Origin: CAZFER01 sp964517495 | Lineage (GTDB): Bacteria > Hinthialibacterota > Hinthialibacteria > Hinthialibacterales > Hinthialibacteraceae | Length of the DNA: 64,000 bases | Reading direction: 5' to 3' | Assembly: GCA_964517495.1 (NCBI GenBank) | Contig: CAZFER010000013.1 | Coordinates: forward strand, 1 to 64,000 | Part shown: positions 16,728 through 26,985 of the stretch, piece by piece | Position numbering within the stretch: the stretch's first letter is position 1 | How the letters are laid out: each line of letters starts with the position of its first letter | Position numbers and translations under genes: made by a program | The notes under the pieces: model-generated | The model's database searches: none | Told to the model about the DNA's origin: nothing | What the model saw: only the letters and a program-made list of their open reading frames with translations

Positions 16728-17894
16728 ATGCTCAATCTCACAACCGTTTGCAAATCCATCACACCCCATAATGAGGACGCAACCAAGCTTATGGAGAACC
16801 AGGTGATTATGGAAGAACTTAAGGAGAATCAAGAAGTTATGCAAGCAACTGAGAACCATGTAGAAATCAAACAGACGATTCAACTCATAAATGTCGAGGA
16901 AAGTCAGGATTTATTTGGACCTCGAGATGAGAATCTTCGCCTGATTCGCAATCAATTCAAAGCTCGCATCATGGCTAGGGGAGAAACGATCGCCATTTTA
17001 GGGAATGCGAATGAGGTGAATGAACTGGTACGGGTTTTTGAAGATTTGCTAAAATTGGTTCGTCAGGGAGATCGAATAACACGGCGGGATGTGGAATATA
17101 TTCTTGCATATTCGAAAGAAAAATCGACATCACCCATCCAAGATGTTTTTACCCCGATCACCATGCCTTTAAAGGGGAAAAAGGGCGTCATCAAACCCAA
17201 AACCATTGGGCAGCGTCAATATATCAATTCCATCAGCCAAAATGATGTTGTTTTTGGTATTGGTCCAGCAGGGACAGGGAAAACGTATTTGGCGATGGCG
17301 GCAGCGGTTTCAGCCTTGGAGCGAAAACAAGTCAGACGGATAATTCTGGCAAGACCGGCGGTGGAAGCAGGCGAATCGTTGGGTTTTTTACCGGGGGATT
17401 TACAGGCAAAAGTGGATCCATTTTTACGCCCCCTTTATGATGCGCTTCATGATATGCTCAATGTTGACCTGGTGCATCGTTATATTGAACAAGGAACAGT
17501 GGAGATCGCTCCCTTAGCTTATATGAGGGGGCGAACATTGAACAGTTCATTCGTCATATTGGATGAAGCCCAAAATTCCACCAGTGAGCAGATGAAAATG
17601 TTTTTAACCCGTCTGGGTTTTGATTCAAAAGCGGTGATTACGGGGGATATCACCCAAGTGGATTTGCCCTCAGGAAAACGAAGTGGATTGATTGAGGTTA
17701 TTGACTTGCTGAGTGGAATTGAGGGAATATCCTTCGTCCGATTCGGGAAACAGGATGTGGTGCGGCATCCCCTCGTACAAAAAATTATTGACGCCTATGA
17801 AAAACGGGATGAAGAGAAACAATCATCATCCGAAAATAATTCAACCAATGCCGGTAAACATTCTAACAAAAATGAACCCATGTTCCACGGATAA
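16728..17894 (+). CDS. phoH: PhoH family ATPase
   Basis: 388 residues in the longest version. The ATPase core shows Walker A FGIGPAGTGKTYLAMAAAV (about residue 176) and Walker B SSFVILDEAQNSTSEQMKMF, with IGQRQYINSI before it; a KH-like RNA-binding segment precedes (LFGPRDENLRLIRNQF ... ARGETIAILG). The function is still poorly defined, likely RNA-related and linked to YbeY. The start is uncertain: ATG 16728 has no ribosome site, while ATG 16809 (AGGTG upstream) and ATG 16839 (AAGGAG upstream) would remove a non-conserved N-terminus. The stop is three bases before the next gene, so the two are cotranscribed. Confidence 0.9.
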   Translation: MLNLTTVCKSITPHNEDATKLMENQVIMEELKENQEVMQATENHVEIKQTIQLINVEESQDLFGPRDENLRLIRNQFKARIMARGETIAILGNANEVNELVRVFEDLLKLVRQGDRITRRDVEYILAYSKEKSTSPIQDVFTPITMPLKGKKGVIKPKTIGQRQYINSISQNDVVFGIGPAGTGKTYLAMAAAVSALERKQVRRIILARPAVEAGESLGFLPGDLQAKVDPFLRPLYDALHDMLNVDLVHRYIEQGTVEIAPLAYMRGRTLNSSFVILDEAQNSTSEQMKMFLTRLGFDSKAVITGDITQVDLPSGKRSGLIEVIDLLSGIEGISFVRFGKQDVVRHPLVQKIIDAYEKRDEEKQSSSENNSTNAGKHSNKNEPMFHG

Positions 17895-17897
17895 ATC

Positions 17898-20333
17898 ATG
17901 AATACACCGGCAAAATCAATGGAAAAAAAATCATCCCGCCGAACCAAAAAAAAGCGGGAGACGTTTAAAGAGGTTCTACAACAATGGTGGCAGGACTTGC
18001 AGCCCCATGCTTCTCATTACGCGACGATCGTGGTGGCTGTCCTGGCAGTTTTTTGGTTGATTCGCCCCCCGTCGGCCATCGATCTGAATCGTTTTCAAAT
18101 CAATCAACGTTCTCCCCGTGTTGTTCAGGCCCCCTTCGAATTTGAATATGTGGATAAAGAAGCCACCAAGGCCAAGCGGGACCAGGAAGCCAAGTTTGTA
18201 CCGCCTATTTACCAAAAAAAACCGGAGCAATCTCAAACCTTTCACCAGCGGCTTCAAAAGGCGGTTGAACTAATCCGTTCTACAACACGTCCCGAATCAA
18301 TGACAACTAACCAATGGGTACAAACCGTTGTCGGCCAATTACCGTTTGAAATCGAAAACCGTCTCTATGCCGATACAGGCAATTTACCGGCTGATATACC
18401 CAAATCCACCTACGAATGTATCGCTTTTTACAAAAATTACGAATCGCTTTGGACGAACATTTTAAAACACGCCAAAGAAGCGGAAGGTTTGGGTATTGCC
18501 AATAATGTTGAACCACTAAGGGAAAAAAATTCCTCCCGCAACGATTTGATCGTGGGGGCAGAATTGGTGGAGCCGGATGGAACGATCAGTATCAATCCTG
18601 CGATCAATGCGATAAAAACAAAGGATGAGTATCTTCGCGATTTTCGTGAAAGAATGGAGGATTCCTTTCCGAATCCAAACAAAGATTATGCCGCCCGTGA
18701 ATTGGCAGTCGATCTGGTAAAAAGCGCCTTTCCTGGCCCGAGTTTAATTTTTCAAGAGGACACCACCGAAGCGAAACGGCAAGCAGCTAGAAATCGGATT
18801 GATCCCATTACGATTCATGTGAATAAAGAAGTCACCATCATTGGGAAAGATGACATAGTTACAGAAAGCCATCTGCAAAAATTGGAAGCACTGCGAGAGC
18901 AGATGAGCATCTCGATCTATGCCGAAATTGGCTATTTTATAATGGCTTTATTGCTTGTGATTGTAGTTTTGAATTATGTCAGTATTTATAATCGGGATAT
19001 TCGGCAGGATTCCAAAAAAATTATGGTTATTTTTGCCGGAATCATCCTGGTTCTGATCTTATCCCGTATTGTAGAGAATTTATCGTTGCTGGATTTGGGA
19101 AGTAATACGTTAAAGCAGGTTGGATATGGTGTGCCGGTTGGCGCGTTGGGTGTCATTATTACTATTTTAGCATGCCCCCGTTTAGCGATGTTTTTGTGCG
19201 TCATCAGTGCATTATATATGGGAATCATTTTTAGCGGTGGAACCGAAATTCTCAGTTTACACTATGTGATTGTGGCAATCATCACCTCATGTGGCGCCAT
19301 CTTTACGGTTTCACGCATTCGTCAGCGTAGTGATCTGTACCGGGCGGGGGGCATTGCCATTGTATTGGCAACACTGACTATCCTGGCTATAACGCTGCAA
19401 CAGAAAAAGAGCTTCGAACAAATCATTTTGCACGCTCAAGAGGTAAAATATGCTTTGATTTGGGGGGCGGTGAATGGTGGTTTAATCTCAATATTATCAA
19501 TGGCCTTCCTTCCATTATTTGAAGACTTTTTTGGCGTTACCACCGATATCAAATTGCTGGAATTGAGCCAAAAGAATGAATTATTACAGCGCCTGGAACA
19601 AGAGGCTCCCGGTTCATATCAGCATAGTATGAGAGTTGCCACTCTGGCTGAATCCGCCTCAGAAGCCATCGGGGCCAATGCCTTACTTACCCGGGTGGGA
19701 ACCTACTATCACGATATTGGAAAAGTACTCAAACCACAATATTTTGTTGAAAACCAGCAAACCCGGGCGGATAAAGCCAAACATGAAAAAATAAAACCAA
19801 CCATGAGTTGCTTGATTATCCGTAATCATGTCAAGCACGGCATGGAATTGGCCAAAGAATATAATCTACCCAAAGTGATTGCAGATTTCATTCCCGAGCA
19901 TCATGGGACGACCTTGATGACATATTTTTATCATCAGGCATTGGCCTCCCAGGAAACGGAAGGAACCGTAAAAGAAGAAGATTACCGCTATCCTGGACCA
20001 AAACCGCAATCCAAGGAAACCGCCATTCTCATGCTGGCTGACTCGTTGGAAGCGGCCTCACGAACCTTGAAGAAACCCAAAGAAGGGGACGTGCGGCAGT
20101 TGGTTCGAAAAGTGATCAACGACCGGTATATGGATGGGCAATTTGATGAATGCAACCTGACCTTAAAAGACCTCCATACATTATTTATTTCATTTTCAGA
20201 TTCAATCCTCCACACCATGCATCAGCGGATTGATTATCCAGAAGCACCCAAAAAAGCCGAAGATAAAGAGGCGGGGAAAGAAAAAGAACGAGGAAAAACA
20301 ATTGAGCATCTTCCTCCTCAAAAAAAAGAATGA
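17898..20333 (+). CDS. 7TMR-HD family protein, PgpH-like cyclic-di-AMP phosphodiesterase
   Basis: 811 residues: cytoplasmic basic N-terminus, one TM helix (about 40-57), a large extracytoplasmic 7TMR-HDED domain (about 60-335), seven TM helices (about 340-555), then a cytosolic HD domain with GSYQHSMRVATLAESA and TYYHDIGKVLKPQYFVENQ (His-Asp near 606). PgpH-type proteins hydrolyse cyclic-di-AMP to pApA. Conserved order phoH-pgpH-ybeY is seen in many bacteria. The C-terminus ends in a Lys/Glu-rich tail. No diadenylate cyclase is visible in the window, so the substrate is inferred. Confidence 0.9.
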   Translation: MNTPAKSMEKKSSRRTKKKRETFKEVLQQWWQDLQPHASHYATIVVAVLAVFWLIRPPSAIDLNRFQINQRSPRVVQAPFEFEYVDKEATKAKRDQEAKFVPPIYQKKPEQSQTFHQRLQKAVELIRSTTRPESMTTNQWVQTVVGQLPFEIENRLYADTGNLPADIPKSTYECIAFYKNYESLWTNILKHAKEAEGLGIANNVEPLREKNSSRNDLIVGAELVEPDGTISINPAINAIKTKDEYLRDFRERMEDSFPNPNKDYAARELAVDLVKSAFPGPSLIFQEDTTEAKRQAARNRIDPITIHVNKEVTIIGKDDIVTESHLQKLEALREQMSISIYAEIGYFIMALLLVIVVLNYVSIYNRDIRQDSKKIMVIFAGIILVLILSRIVENLSLLDLGSNTLKQVGYGVPVGALGVIITILACPRLAMFLCVISALYMGIIFSGGTEILSLHYVIVAIITSCGAIFTVSRIRQRSDLYRAGGIAIVLATLTILAITLQQKKSFEQIILHAQEVKYALIWGAVNGGLISILSMAFLPLFEDFFGVTTDIKLLELSQKNELLQRLEQEAPGSYQHSMRVATLAESASEAIGANALLTRVGTYYHDIGKVLKPQYFVENQQTRADKAKHEKIKPTMSCLIIRNHVKHGMELAKEYNLPKVIADFIPEHHGTTLMTYFYHQALASQETEGTVKEEDYRYPGPKPQSKETAILMLADSLEAASRTLKKPKEGDVRQLVRKVINDRYMDGQFDECNLTLKDLHTLFISFSDSILHTMHQRIDYPEAPKKAEDKEAGKEKERGKTIEHLPPQKKE

Positions 20334-20408
20334 GCCGCCAGGGCAAACGGGATGGAGGTTCAGGATTTACGATGATTTCAAATCAAATGGAGCTTGAATC
20401 TTAATACA

Positions 20409-20912
20409 ATGACGATAGATGTAACAGTTGATTATGAGTTAAACAATTTCAACCCAAATAATTCCGAAATCTTTTTAAATCAATTGCTCGCAGCTGCCGG
20501 CGAAGAGCAAAGTGAGGTTAGTTTGCGATACGTTGATGACACAACCATTCGTGAGTTAAACAAAGATTATCGGGGAATTGATGACGCCACTGACGTGTTG
20601 TCTTTTTGTATGCGCGAAGGGGATAAGATAGGGGTCTCCACCCTATTGGGAGACATCGTCATTTCCTTGGATACGGCTAAACGGCAGGCCTATTCATTTG
20701 GGCATAGGTTGGAAGAGGAGGTTTATGAATTGTTATTTCACGGATTTGTTCACCTTCTTGGCTATGATCATGAGAATAATCCCAAGCAATGGAATGAACA
20801 GGAGCAATGTTTAAAACATTGGTTGACGAAGATAAATGCCATATATATACCTCATGGAATTAAAGCAGAAACAATTACCCACCAATCAGAGTCAGAGGGG
20901 AGGCTTCGTTGA
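20409..20912 (+). CDS. ybeY: Endoribonuclease YbeY (rRNA maturation factor)
   Basis: 167 residues from ATG 20409; TTG 20394 is the longer alternative, and neither has an ideally spaced ribosome site. The zinc-binding signature LLFHGFVHLLGYDHENN (three His) is intact, with DATDVLSF and LLGDIVISLDTA upstream as in other YbeY proteins. It acts in 16S rRNA 3' end processing and ribosome quality control. It lies 75 bases after the HD protein, in the usual phoH-pgpH-ybeY order. Confidence 0.93.
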   Translation: MTIDVTVDYELNNFNPNNSEIFLNQLLAAAGEEQSEVSLRYVDDTTIRELNKDYRGIDDATDVLSFCMREGDKIGVSTLLGDIVISLDTAKRQAYSFGHRLEEEVYELLFHGFVHLLGYDHENNPKQWNEQEQCLKHWLTKINAIYIPHGIKAETITHQSESEGRLR

Positions 20913-20957
20913 CGTACAATCCGCCTTTTGGTTATGATAAAAGACGTCACATGATAT

Positions 20958-22382
20958 ATGATGCAAGATAACAATGATACCATATCAAACATGATTTCAT
21001 CAGCAACTATGAATCAGATTCCTACACCGATTTATGCGGAAGAAACCTATATAAGCGGCCAGGTAATCGTTTTTGTTATATGCCTGGTCATCTCAGGCTT
21101 TTTTTCCGGTTCAGAAACCGCTCTTACCTCAATGACAAAAATCCGAATCAAACGGTTGTTCAGCGAAGGTGAGGATACCTATCGCAAATTGGAACCCTGG
21201 TTATTGGAACCAAACCGTTTTTTGGCCACCATTCTGGTTGGGAATAACTTTGTCAATATTCTTGCGTCCGTTTTAGCGGCCAATATTTGTGAAAGCATTA
21301 TGCTGAATTATTTCTCATTGTCTGCATCGGTGGCATACGGTTCCACGTTAGCGGTGGCCATCACAACTTTTTTGTTACTTGTATTCGGCGAAATCGTTCC
21401 AAAAACATATTGCAAAGAAAATGCGGTGCGGATATCCCAATTTGCCATTGGACCACTCAATGCGCTTTATAAGGTCCTAAGGCCGCTTATCGCCTTTTTC
21501 CTGTTTATTTCCAATACCGTCATTCGCATTTTTGGCGGTCCAGCAATCAAAGAAGTGCCCATTTTAACGGAAAATGATATTCGAACATTAATTGAAATCA
21601 GTGAACGAGAAGGCGTTTTGGAAGAAGAAGAACGGGAAATGATTCACAGCATCATTGATTTCGGTGACCTGCATGTCAAAGAAATCATGACGCCTCGTGT
21701 TGATTTTCAAGCGATCAGCAGTGATTTAACCTTGGAGGAAGTGCGAGAGGAAGCCGTTAAACATGGTCATTCCCGCATACCGGTCTATGAACAGGATTTG
21801 GATAGAATTATTGGAATTTTGTTCGTAAAGGATCTATTGCGAGTTGATAACGAAAACACGGTATTCAACATCAAAGATATTATCCGCCCCGTGCTCTTTG
21901 TTCCTAAAACCAAGAAAGTCAGTGACTTATTGAAGACGTTCCAGAAAGAGAAAAACCACATGGCCATCGTGGTGGATGAATATGGATTAACCGCAGGACT
22001 GGTTACTATTGAAGATGCATTGGAGGAAATTGTTGGCGATATTCAGGACGAGTATGATGAAGAATTGCCTGAATATGAGCTTCATGAAGACGGCACAATT
22101 GTTGCATATGCAAAAATCAATCTGGATAAATTAGGTGATATACTGAATATTGATTTTCCGGAAGAAGACGTTGAAACATTGGGTGGCTTCATTACATCCG
22201 TTTCCGGAACTGTTCCCGGCGTTGGTGAAGAGGTATACTATAAAGATATAACGTTTATCATTCTTGAGTCTGACGAGCGGCGCATCGAACAAGTTAAAAT
22301 CATCCGGCAAGAACAGACAGAGGAATTAAATGAGAAAAATAAATTTGATGAAACTGATGAATCAAAAATTGAAAATAACTAA
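20958..22382 (+). CDS. CNNM/CorC-HlyC family transporter with CBS pair
   Basis: 474 residues. The DUF21/CNNM membrane domain (about 30-200) contains SGFFSGSETALTSMTKIRIK; two CBS domains follow (about 220-340: VKEIMTPRVDFQAI, HSRIPVYEQDLDRIIGIL, MAIVVDEYGLTAGLVT), then the CorC_HlyC domain (about 360-440). The family exports or regulates Mg and Co ions; the older name is hemolysin C. It often follows ybeY, as here. The start lacks a clear ribosome site. The acidic C-terminal tail (DETDESKIENN) is not conserved. Confidence 0.9.
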   Translation: MMQDNNDTISNMISSATMNQIPTPIYAEETYISGQVIVFVICLVISGFFSGSETALTSMTKIRIKRLFSEGEDTYRKLEPWLLEPNRFLATILVGNNFVNILASVLAANICESIMLNYFSLSASVAYGSTLAVAITTFLLLVFGEIVPKTYCKENAVRISQFAIGPLNALYKVLRPLIAFFLFISNTVIRIFGGPAIKEVPILTENDIRTLIEISEREGVLEEEEREMIHSIIDFGDLHVKEIMTPRVDFQAISSDLTLEEVREEAVKHGHSRIPVYEQDLDRIIGILFVKDLLRVDNENTVFNIKDIIRPVLFVPKTKKVSDLLKTFQKEKNHMAIVVDEYGLTAGLVTIEDALEEIVGDIQDEYDEELPEYELHEDGTIVAYAKINLDKLGDILNIDFPEEDVETLGGFITSVSGTVPGVGEEVYYKDITFIILESDERRIEQVKIIRQEQTEELNEKNKFDETDESKIENN

Positions 22383-22482
22383 CCAGTAACGTGAGAGCGT
22401 ACCGCTTACTCCTCGCCTGGATATAAATCATTACCCCAATTCACAAAACCAAGGAAAGCAAGAGGGTTTTAATATCGTAATC

Positions 22483-23190
22483 ATGGAAAAATATACCATG
22501 TTAAGACGTTTCAGAAATTATTTTTTATCTGGCACTATCGTCGTGGTTCCCATTGGACTCACCATTTGGATTATATGGAAAATATTCAGTATCTTTGACA
22601 CTTGGTTTCACAATATCCTGATTCATTACGGTTTACAGGAGTCCATTAAACAAGGTGGTTGGTGGATTCCTCAATATGGTCTGGGCTTCATGCTGACCTT
22701 ATCCATTATTGCCATGCTTGGATTTACAACCCAGCTCTATATTGGACGTAAAATGTTTGATCTGGTGGAGCTGTTATTTTTAAGGATCCCCGTTATATCA
22801 AACATCTATAAAGCGATAAAACAAGTCAGCGAAGCATTGATGGGCAAACGAAAACGAATATTTGAACAAGTTGTCATTATTGAATATCCCCGAAGAGGGA
22901 TTTATTCGCTGGCATTCATTACTGCACAGGATCATGGACGAATGAATCCGATTATCAATAAAAAACTAATCTACTTGTTTGTCCCAACCACTCCCAATCC
23001 AACATCCGGTTATTTCCTTATGATGCCGGAGGATGATTGCATCCCTATCAATATTTCAGTTGAAGATGCCATGAAAATGATTATTTCCAGCGGGATGGTC
23101 GCTCCACCCCTTCCTATCAAAACCGAAGAGTTGGATGCTTCACCTCCCCGCCCTATCGAGAACGAATCGACCATGTTTAAGGATGTCTAA
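22483..23190 (+). CDS. DUF502 family membrane protein
   Basis: 235 residues with two TM segments (about 14-34 and 63-85) and the family hallmarks YFLSGTIVVVPIGLTIWI, RIPVISNIYKAIKQVSEAL and FVPTTPNPTSGYFLMMPEDD. DUF502 proteins are widespread and their role is unknown; some plant homologues (LCV-like) are membrane associated. It lies 100 bases after the CNNM gene on the same strand. The C-terminal 20 residues are Pro/Glu-rich and likely disordered. Confidence 0.88.
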   Translation: MEKYTMLRRFRNYFLSGTIVVVPIGLTIWIIWKIFSIFDTWFHNILIHYGLQESIKQGGWWIPQYGLGFMLTLSIIAMLGFTTQLYIGRKMFDLVELLFLRIPVISNIYKAIKQVSEALMGKRKRIFEQVVIIEYPRRGIYSLAFITAQDHGRMNPIINKKLIYLFVPTTPNPTSGYFLMMPEDDCIPINISVEDAMKMIISSGMVAPPLPIKTEELDASPPRPIENESTMFKDV

Positions 23191-23450
23191 TCATGGCTAT
23201 TATTAAAAATCATCCTTGAAGAACCGCAAAGGCACATTGTTCAATGGGGGTAATTCAGGTAAACTAAAACATGAAATAAAGTAAAATTAAGTTTCTGAAT
23301 TTGAGGATATTAGGTCTATTTGATTATCAAGGTGCCAAAAAGTAAGTGGCCTTTTATCTCGAATTAGAACGTTAGAGAAACTGGTCTCAAGGTTTATTCC
23401 CCGATAACGAAATGGTTTAAATATAAAAAAATAATGGATGGTCAGAACGT

Positions 23451-24434
23451 ATGAGGTATTTGGAGTTCGAAAAACCATTAAGAGAGATCGAATCAAAGAT
23501 CGAACAGCTGGAAGTGTATGCTCACTCTCGAGATATCGATTTATCTCACGAAATTCAACCTTTAAAAGAAAAACTATCCACTTTACTGGAAGAGATATTT
23601 TCTCATTTGACCCCTTGGCAGCGTGTGCAATTGGCTCGGCATCCTGATCGGCCCTATTGCCTGGATTATTTGAATACCATTGCCGATGAGTTTGTGGAAT
23701 TACATGGTGATCGTGCTTTTTCAGATGATGAAGCCATCGTGAGTGGAATGTGTTCAATCGATGGCCGTTCCGTGGCTATCGTGGGTCATCAAAAAGGGCG
23801 GGACACCGATGAAAATATACGGCGAAATTTTGGGATGCCGCATCCAGAAGGATTTCGAAAAGCCAGACGGGTGATGGAGACCGCTGGACGATTCAAACTG
23901 CCGATTATCACATTTATTGATTCACCGGGGGCTTTTCCCGGGATTGGCGCGGAGGAACGTGGCCAGCATTTGATTATTGCAGAAAATCTGGAGTCCATGT
24001 CTCAATTAGGAGTTCCCATCATTAGCGTGGTAACCGGCGAAGGTGGTAGCGGTGGTGCGTTAGCCATTGGAGTTGGAAACCGTGTTCTTATGCTGGAAAA
24101 TGCCTATTATGCGGTCTGTACGCCAGAAGCATGCGCCGCCATTATTCTTAGAGACCGCACCAAAGCCTCCACGGTCGCTGGTACCATGCGCATTGTACCT
24201 TCAGATTTGAAATCACTCGGCATAATTGACGAAATTATTCCTGAGCCTCTTGGTGGCGCTCACCGAAATCCCATTGAGACAGCAGAGAATATCAAAGAGG
24301 CCATTTTACGCCATCTCAGTGAGATGGAATCGATGGATGCTGAACAATTAATTGAGGATCGTTATCAACGATTTCGAAAAATGGGGGTTTTTTACGAAGA
24401 ACAAGCGCCACGGCCAACGATCGCGAGTACTTGA
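23451..24434 (+). CDS. accA: Acetyl-CoA carboxylase carboxyltransferase subunit alpha
   Basis: 327 residues, standard length. The alpha subunit and AccD transfer the carboxyl group from carboxybiotin to acetyl-CoA, committing carbon to fatty acids. Signatures: LTPWQRVQLARHPDRPYCLD, GHQKGRDTDENIRRNFGMPH, the oxyanion-hole segment GEGGSGGALAIGVGNRVLML, and YYAVCTPEACAAIILRD. ATG 23451 follows AGAACGT with weak ribosome match. accB, accC and accD are not in this window. Followed by lon after 124 bases. Confidence 0.96.
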   Translation: MRYLEFEKPLREIESKIEQLEVYAHSRDIDLSHEIQPLKEKLSTLLEEIFSHLTPWQRVQLARHPDRPYCLDYLNTIADEFVELHGDRAFSDDEAIVSGMCSIDGRSVAIVGHQKGRDTDENIRRNFGMPHPEGFRKARRVMETAGRFKLPIITFIDSPGAFPGIGAEERGQHLIIAENLESMSQLGVPIISVVTGEGGSGGALAIGVGNRVLMLENAYYAVCTPEACAAIILRDRTKASTVAGTMRIVPSDLKSLGIIDEIIPEPLGGAHRNPIETAENIKEAILRHLSEMESMDAEQLIEDRYQRFRKMGVFYEEQAPRPTIAST

Positions 24435-24485
24435 ATGACGAAAACCAGGCCGAGTATCAAATACGAATTGGAATTTAATCTTGCA

Positions 24486-24502
24486 GGCTGTCGATGACAG
24501 CC
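24486..24502 (+). terminator. Short hairpin between accA and lon
   Basis: GGCTGTC (24486-24492), GAT, GACAGCC (24496-24502), followed by GCTTTATTATTT. A perfect 7-bp stem with a T-rich but interrupted tail: a weak accA terminator, or an operator in front of lon. Not decided by sequence. Confidence 0.4.
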
Positions 24503-24558
24503 GCTTTATTATTTGCCAATTGTGTAGAAAATCCAATTTTACTGAATGAGAAGGCATT

Positions 24559-26985
24559 ATGACAGAATCACAAAAGGAAAATCGAGCAAATGACATCAAT
24601 AAGGATTTATCCGATGAGCTCGCAAAACATGGCTTCAGTAGTGAGATGCAAGTTGACGATCAAATTTTATCCGATGACAGCCATTATCCATTACTACCTT
24701 TAAGGGATGTTGTAATTTTTCCTGGTATGATCATTCCTTTATTTGTGGGACGAAGCAAATCCGTATCCGCTCTGGAAGCGGGGATGCAAGGCAATAAGCG
24801 AATTGTGCTGGTGGCTCAAAAACGGATTGATGTCGATGATCCCTCCCCCAATGAACTGTATTCAGTGGGAACACTAATCAATATACTGCAACTCTTAAAA
24901 CTCCCCGATGGTTCAATCAAAATATTGGTTGAAGGATTGGATCGGATCAAGATTGAAAAAATCATCTCAGACGAACCATTTTACCTGGCTGAAACTGCTC
25001 CCTTAAAAGAAAAAAGAGAAAATAACACCAAAGTGCAAGCCTTGCTGCGTCATGTTAATGAATTGTTTGAATCTTATGTGAAATTAAACCGCAAGGTACC
25101 ACAAGAAACGCTGTTGTCCATCATGAACATTGATGATCCCGGCCAGTTGGCGGATAACATTGCGGCCCATTTAACCATTAAGGTTCCCGATAAACAACGC
25201 CTATTATCCAGCCTCTCTCCCAGCACCCGGCTAAATCAGCTTTCCAAAATTCTCACCAGCGAATTGGAAATACTGGAGATGGAACAAAGGATCAAAGGGG
25301 AAGTACGCAAGCAGATGGAACAATCCCAAAAGGAATACTATCTGCATGAGCAAATCAAAGCGATCCAACGGGAATTAGGCAAAGACGGTGAAGGTGGAGA
25401 GGATTGGAGCAAGTATAGGAACCGGATAAAAAAAGCAAAGATGAGCAAAGATGCCGAGAATAAGGCATTAGAGGAATTAGAGCGTTTGAACTCCATGCCC
25501 GCTCTTTCTCCGGAAGCGACGGTGGTTCGTAATTATCTGGACTGGCTATGTGACCTCCCCTGGTCCAAATCGACAAAAGATCAATTGGAAATTGAAAAAG
25601 CCCAAATATGCCTGGAAGAGGATCATTACGGACTAGAAAAACCCAAAGAACGCATTCTTGATTTCTTGGCGGTCCATAAACTAAAGAAAAATTTGAAAGG
25701 TCCAATTATTTGTTTTGTTGGCCCTCCAGGAGTGGGAAAAACCTCGCTGGGACGTTCCATCGCTCGGTCCATGGGCCGTAAATTTGTCCGTATTTCATTG
25801 GGAGGCGTTCGAGATGAGGCCGAAATCCGTGGGCATCGGCGTACGTATATTGGATCGATGCCTGGCCGAATTATCCAATCGTTAAAGAAAATTCAGTCCA
25901 ATAATCCCGTCTTCTTATTGGATGAAATTGACAAAATGAGTATGGACTTTCGAGGTGATCCCTCATCGGCCTTGCTGGAAGTGTTGGATCCTGAACAGAA
26001 TTACACCTTCAGCGATCATTACCTTGAAGTTGAGTTTGACTTATCGAACATTTTTTTTATAGCCACAGCCAATGTGACATATCCTATCCCCCCAGCGTTG
26101 CTGGATCGTATGGAAATTATTGAGATTCCCAGCTATACCGAAAACGATAAAATCCAAATCTCCAAAAATTTCTTAATCCCCAAGCAGATAGAAAATCATG
26201 GATTAAAGCGATATAAACCCAAATTTAAAAACGAGGCCATCGTTCAGTTGATTCGCGACTATACCCGGGAAGCCGGGGTAAGAAATCTGGAACGCGAATT
26301 GGCCACAGTCTGCCGTAAATTGGCACGACGCGCCACGAGCGAAACATTAAAGAAAAATGAATCTGTTACCGCAAAAATGATCAATGATTTTTTAGGCATT
26401 CCACGCTACCGCGAACCCACTCAAGGAAAAGAAAACGGAATTGGATGCGCCACTGGCCTCGCTGTCACCAGTGTCGGAGGTGAAGTCCTGACCACTGAAG
26501 TAACGATAATGGAAGGCACTGGACAGCTAACCCTGACAGGAAAATTGGGGGAAGTGATGCAGGAATCGGCAAAAGCCGCGTTGAGTTATGCCCGGACACG
26601 CGCTCGCCATTTAAATCTGGCGAGAGATTTCTACAAACGCTTCGATATCCATATTCATGTACCGGAAGGGGCAATTCCTAAAGATGGGCCATCCGCGGGT
26701 ATAACCATAGCCACTGCTTTGATTTCAGCGTTGACCGGCAAAAGCGTGATCAAAGACATTGCCATGACAGGCGAAATCACATTACGTGGCCGCGTTTTAC
26801 CAGTAGGCGGCATAAAAGAAAAAGTATTGGCTGCTCACCGTGCTGAAATTCCCAAGGTGATTTTACCTGAAGATAACAAAAAGGACCTTCCAGACATACC
26901 AAAGAATGTGATGGAGAAAATAGAAATTGAATTCGTAAAGGATATGGATGAAGTGCTTGATATTTCACTACAGAATATTAATTAA
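24559..26985 (+). CDS. lon: ATP-dependent protease Lon
   Basis: 808 residues with all three Lon modules: the N-terminal substrate-binding domain (about 45-240, YPLLPLRDVVIFPGM), the AAA+ domain with Walker A FVGPPGVGKTSLGRSIA and Walker B NPVFLLDEIDKM, and the S16 protease domain with catalytic Ser712 in PKDGPSAGIT and Lys near 753 in PVGGIKEKVLAAHRA. It degrades misfolded and regulatory proteins in the cytoplasm. ATG 24559 has GAAGG five bases upstream. No heat-shock CIRCE element was found. Confidence 0.97.
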   Translation: MTESQKENRANDINKDLSDELAKHGFSSEMQVDDQILSDDSHYPLLPLRDVVIFPGMIIPLFVGRSKSVSALEAGMQGNKRIVLVAQKRIDVDDPSPNELYSVGTLINILQLLKLPDGSIKILVEGLDRIKIEKIISDEPFYLAETAPLKEKRENNTKVQALLRHVNELFESYVKLNRKVPQETLLSIMNIDDPGQLADNIAAHLTIKVPDKQRLLSSLSPSTRLNQLSKILTSELEILEMEQRIKGEVRKQMEQSQKEYYLHEQIKAIQRELGKDGEGGEDWSKYRNRIKKAKMSKDAENKALEELERLNSMPALSPEATVVRNYLDWLCDLPWSKSTKDQLEIEKAQICLEEDHYGLEKPKERILDFLAVHKLKKNLKGPIICFVGPPGVGKTSLGRSIARSMGRKFVRISLGGVRDEAEIRGHRRTYIGSMPGRIIQSLKKIQSNNPVFLLDEIDKMSMDFRGDPSSALLEVLDPEQNYTFSDHYLEVEFDLSNIFFIATANVTYPIPPALLDRMEIIEIPSYTENDKIQISKNFLIPKQIENHGLKRYKPKFKNEAIVQLIRDYTREAGVRNLERELATVCRKLARRATSETLKKNESVTAKMINDFLGIPRYREPTQGKENGIGCATGLAVTSVGGEVLTTEVTIMEGTGQLTLTGKLGEVMQESAKAALSYARTRARHLNLARDFYKRFDIHIHVPEGAIPKDGPSAGITIATALISALTGKSVIKDIAMTGEITLRGRVLPVGGIKEKVLAAHRAEIPKVILPEDNKKDLPDIPKNVMEKIEIEFVKDMDEVLDISLQNIN

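Noticed and set aside
16477..16806. Forward frame of 109 codons upstream of phoH
   Set aside because: No ribosome site, odd composition, overlaps the phoH 5' end in another frame and lies in the predicted leader.
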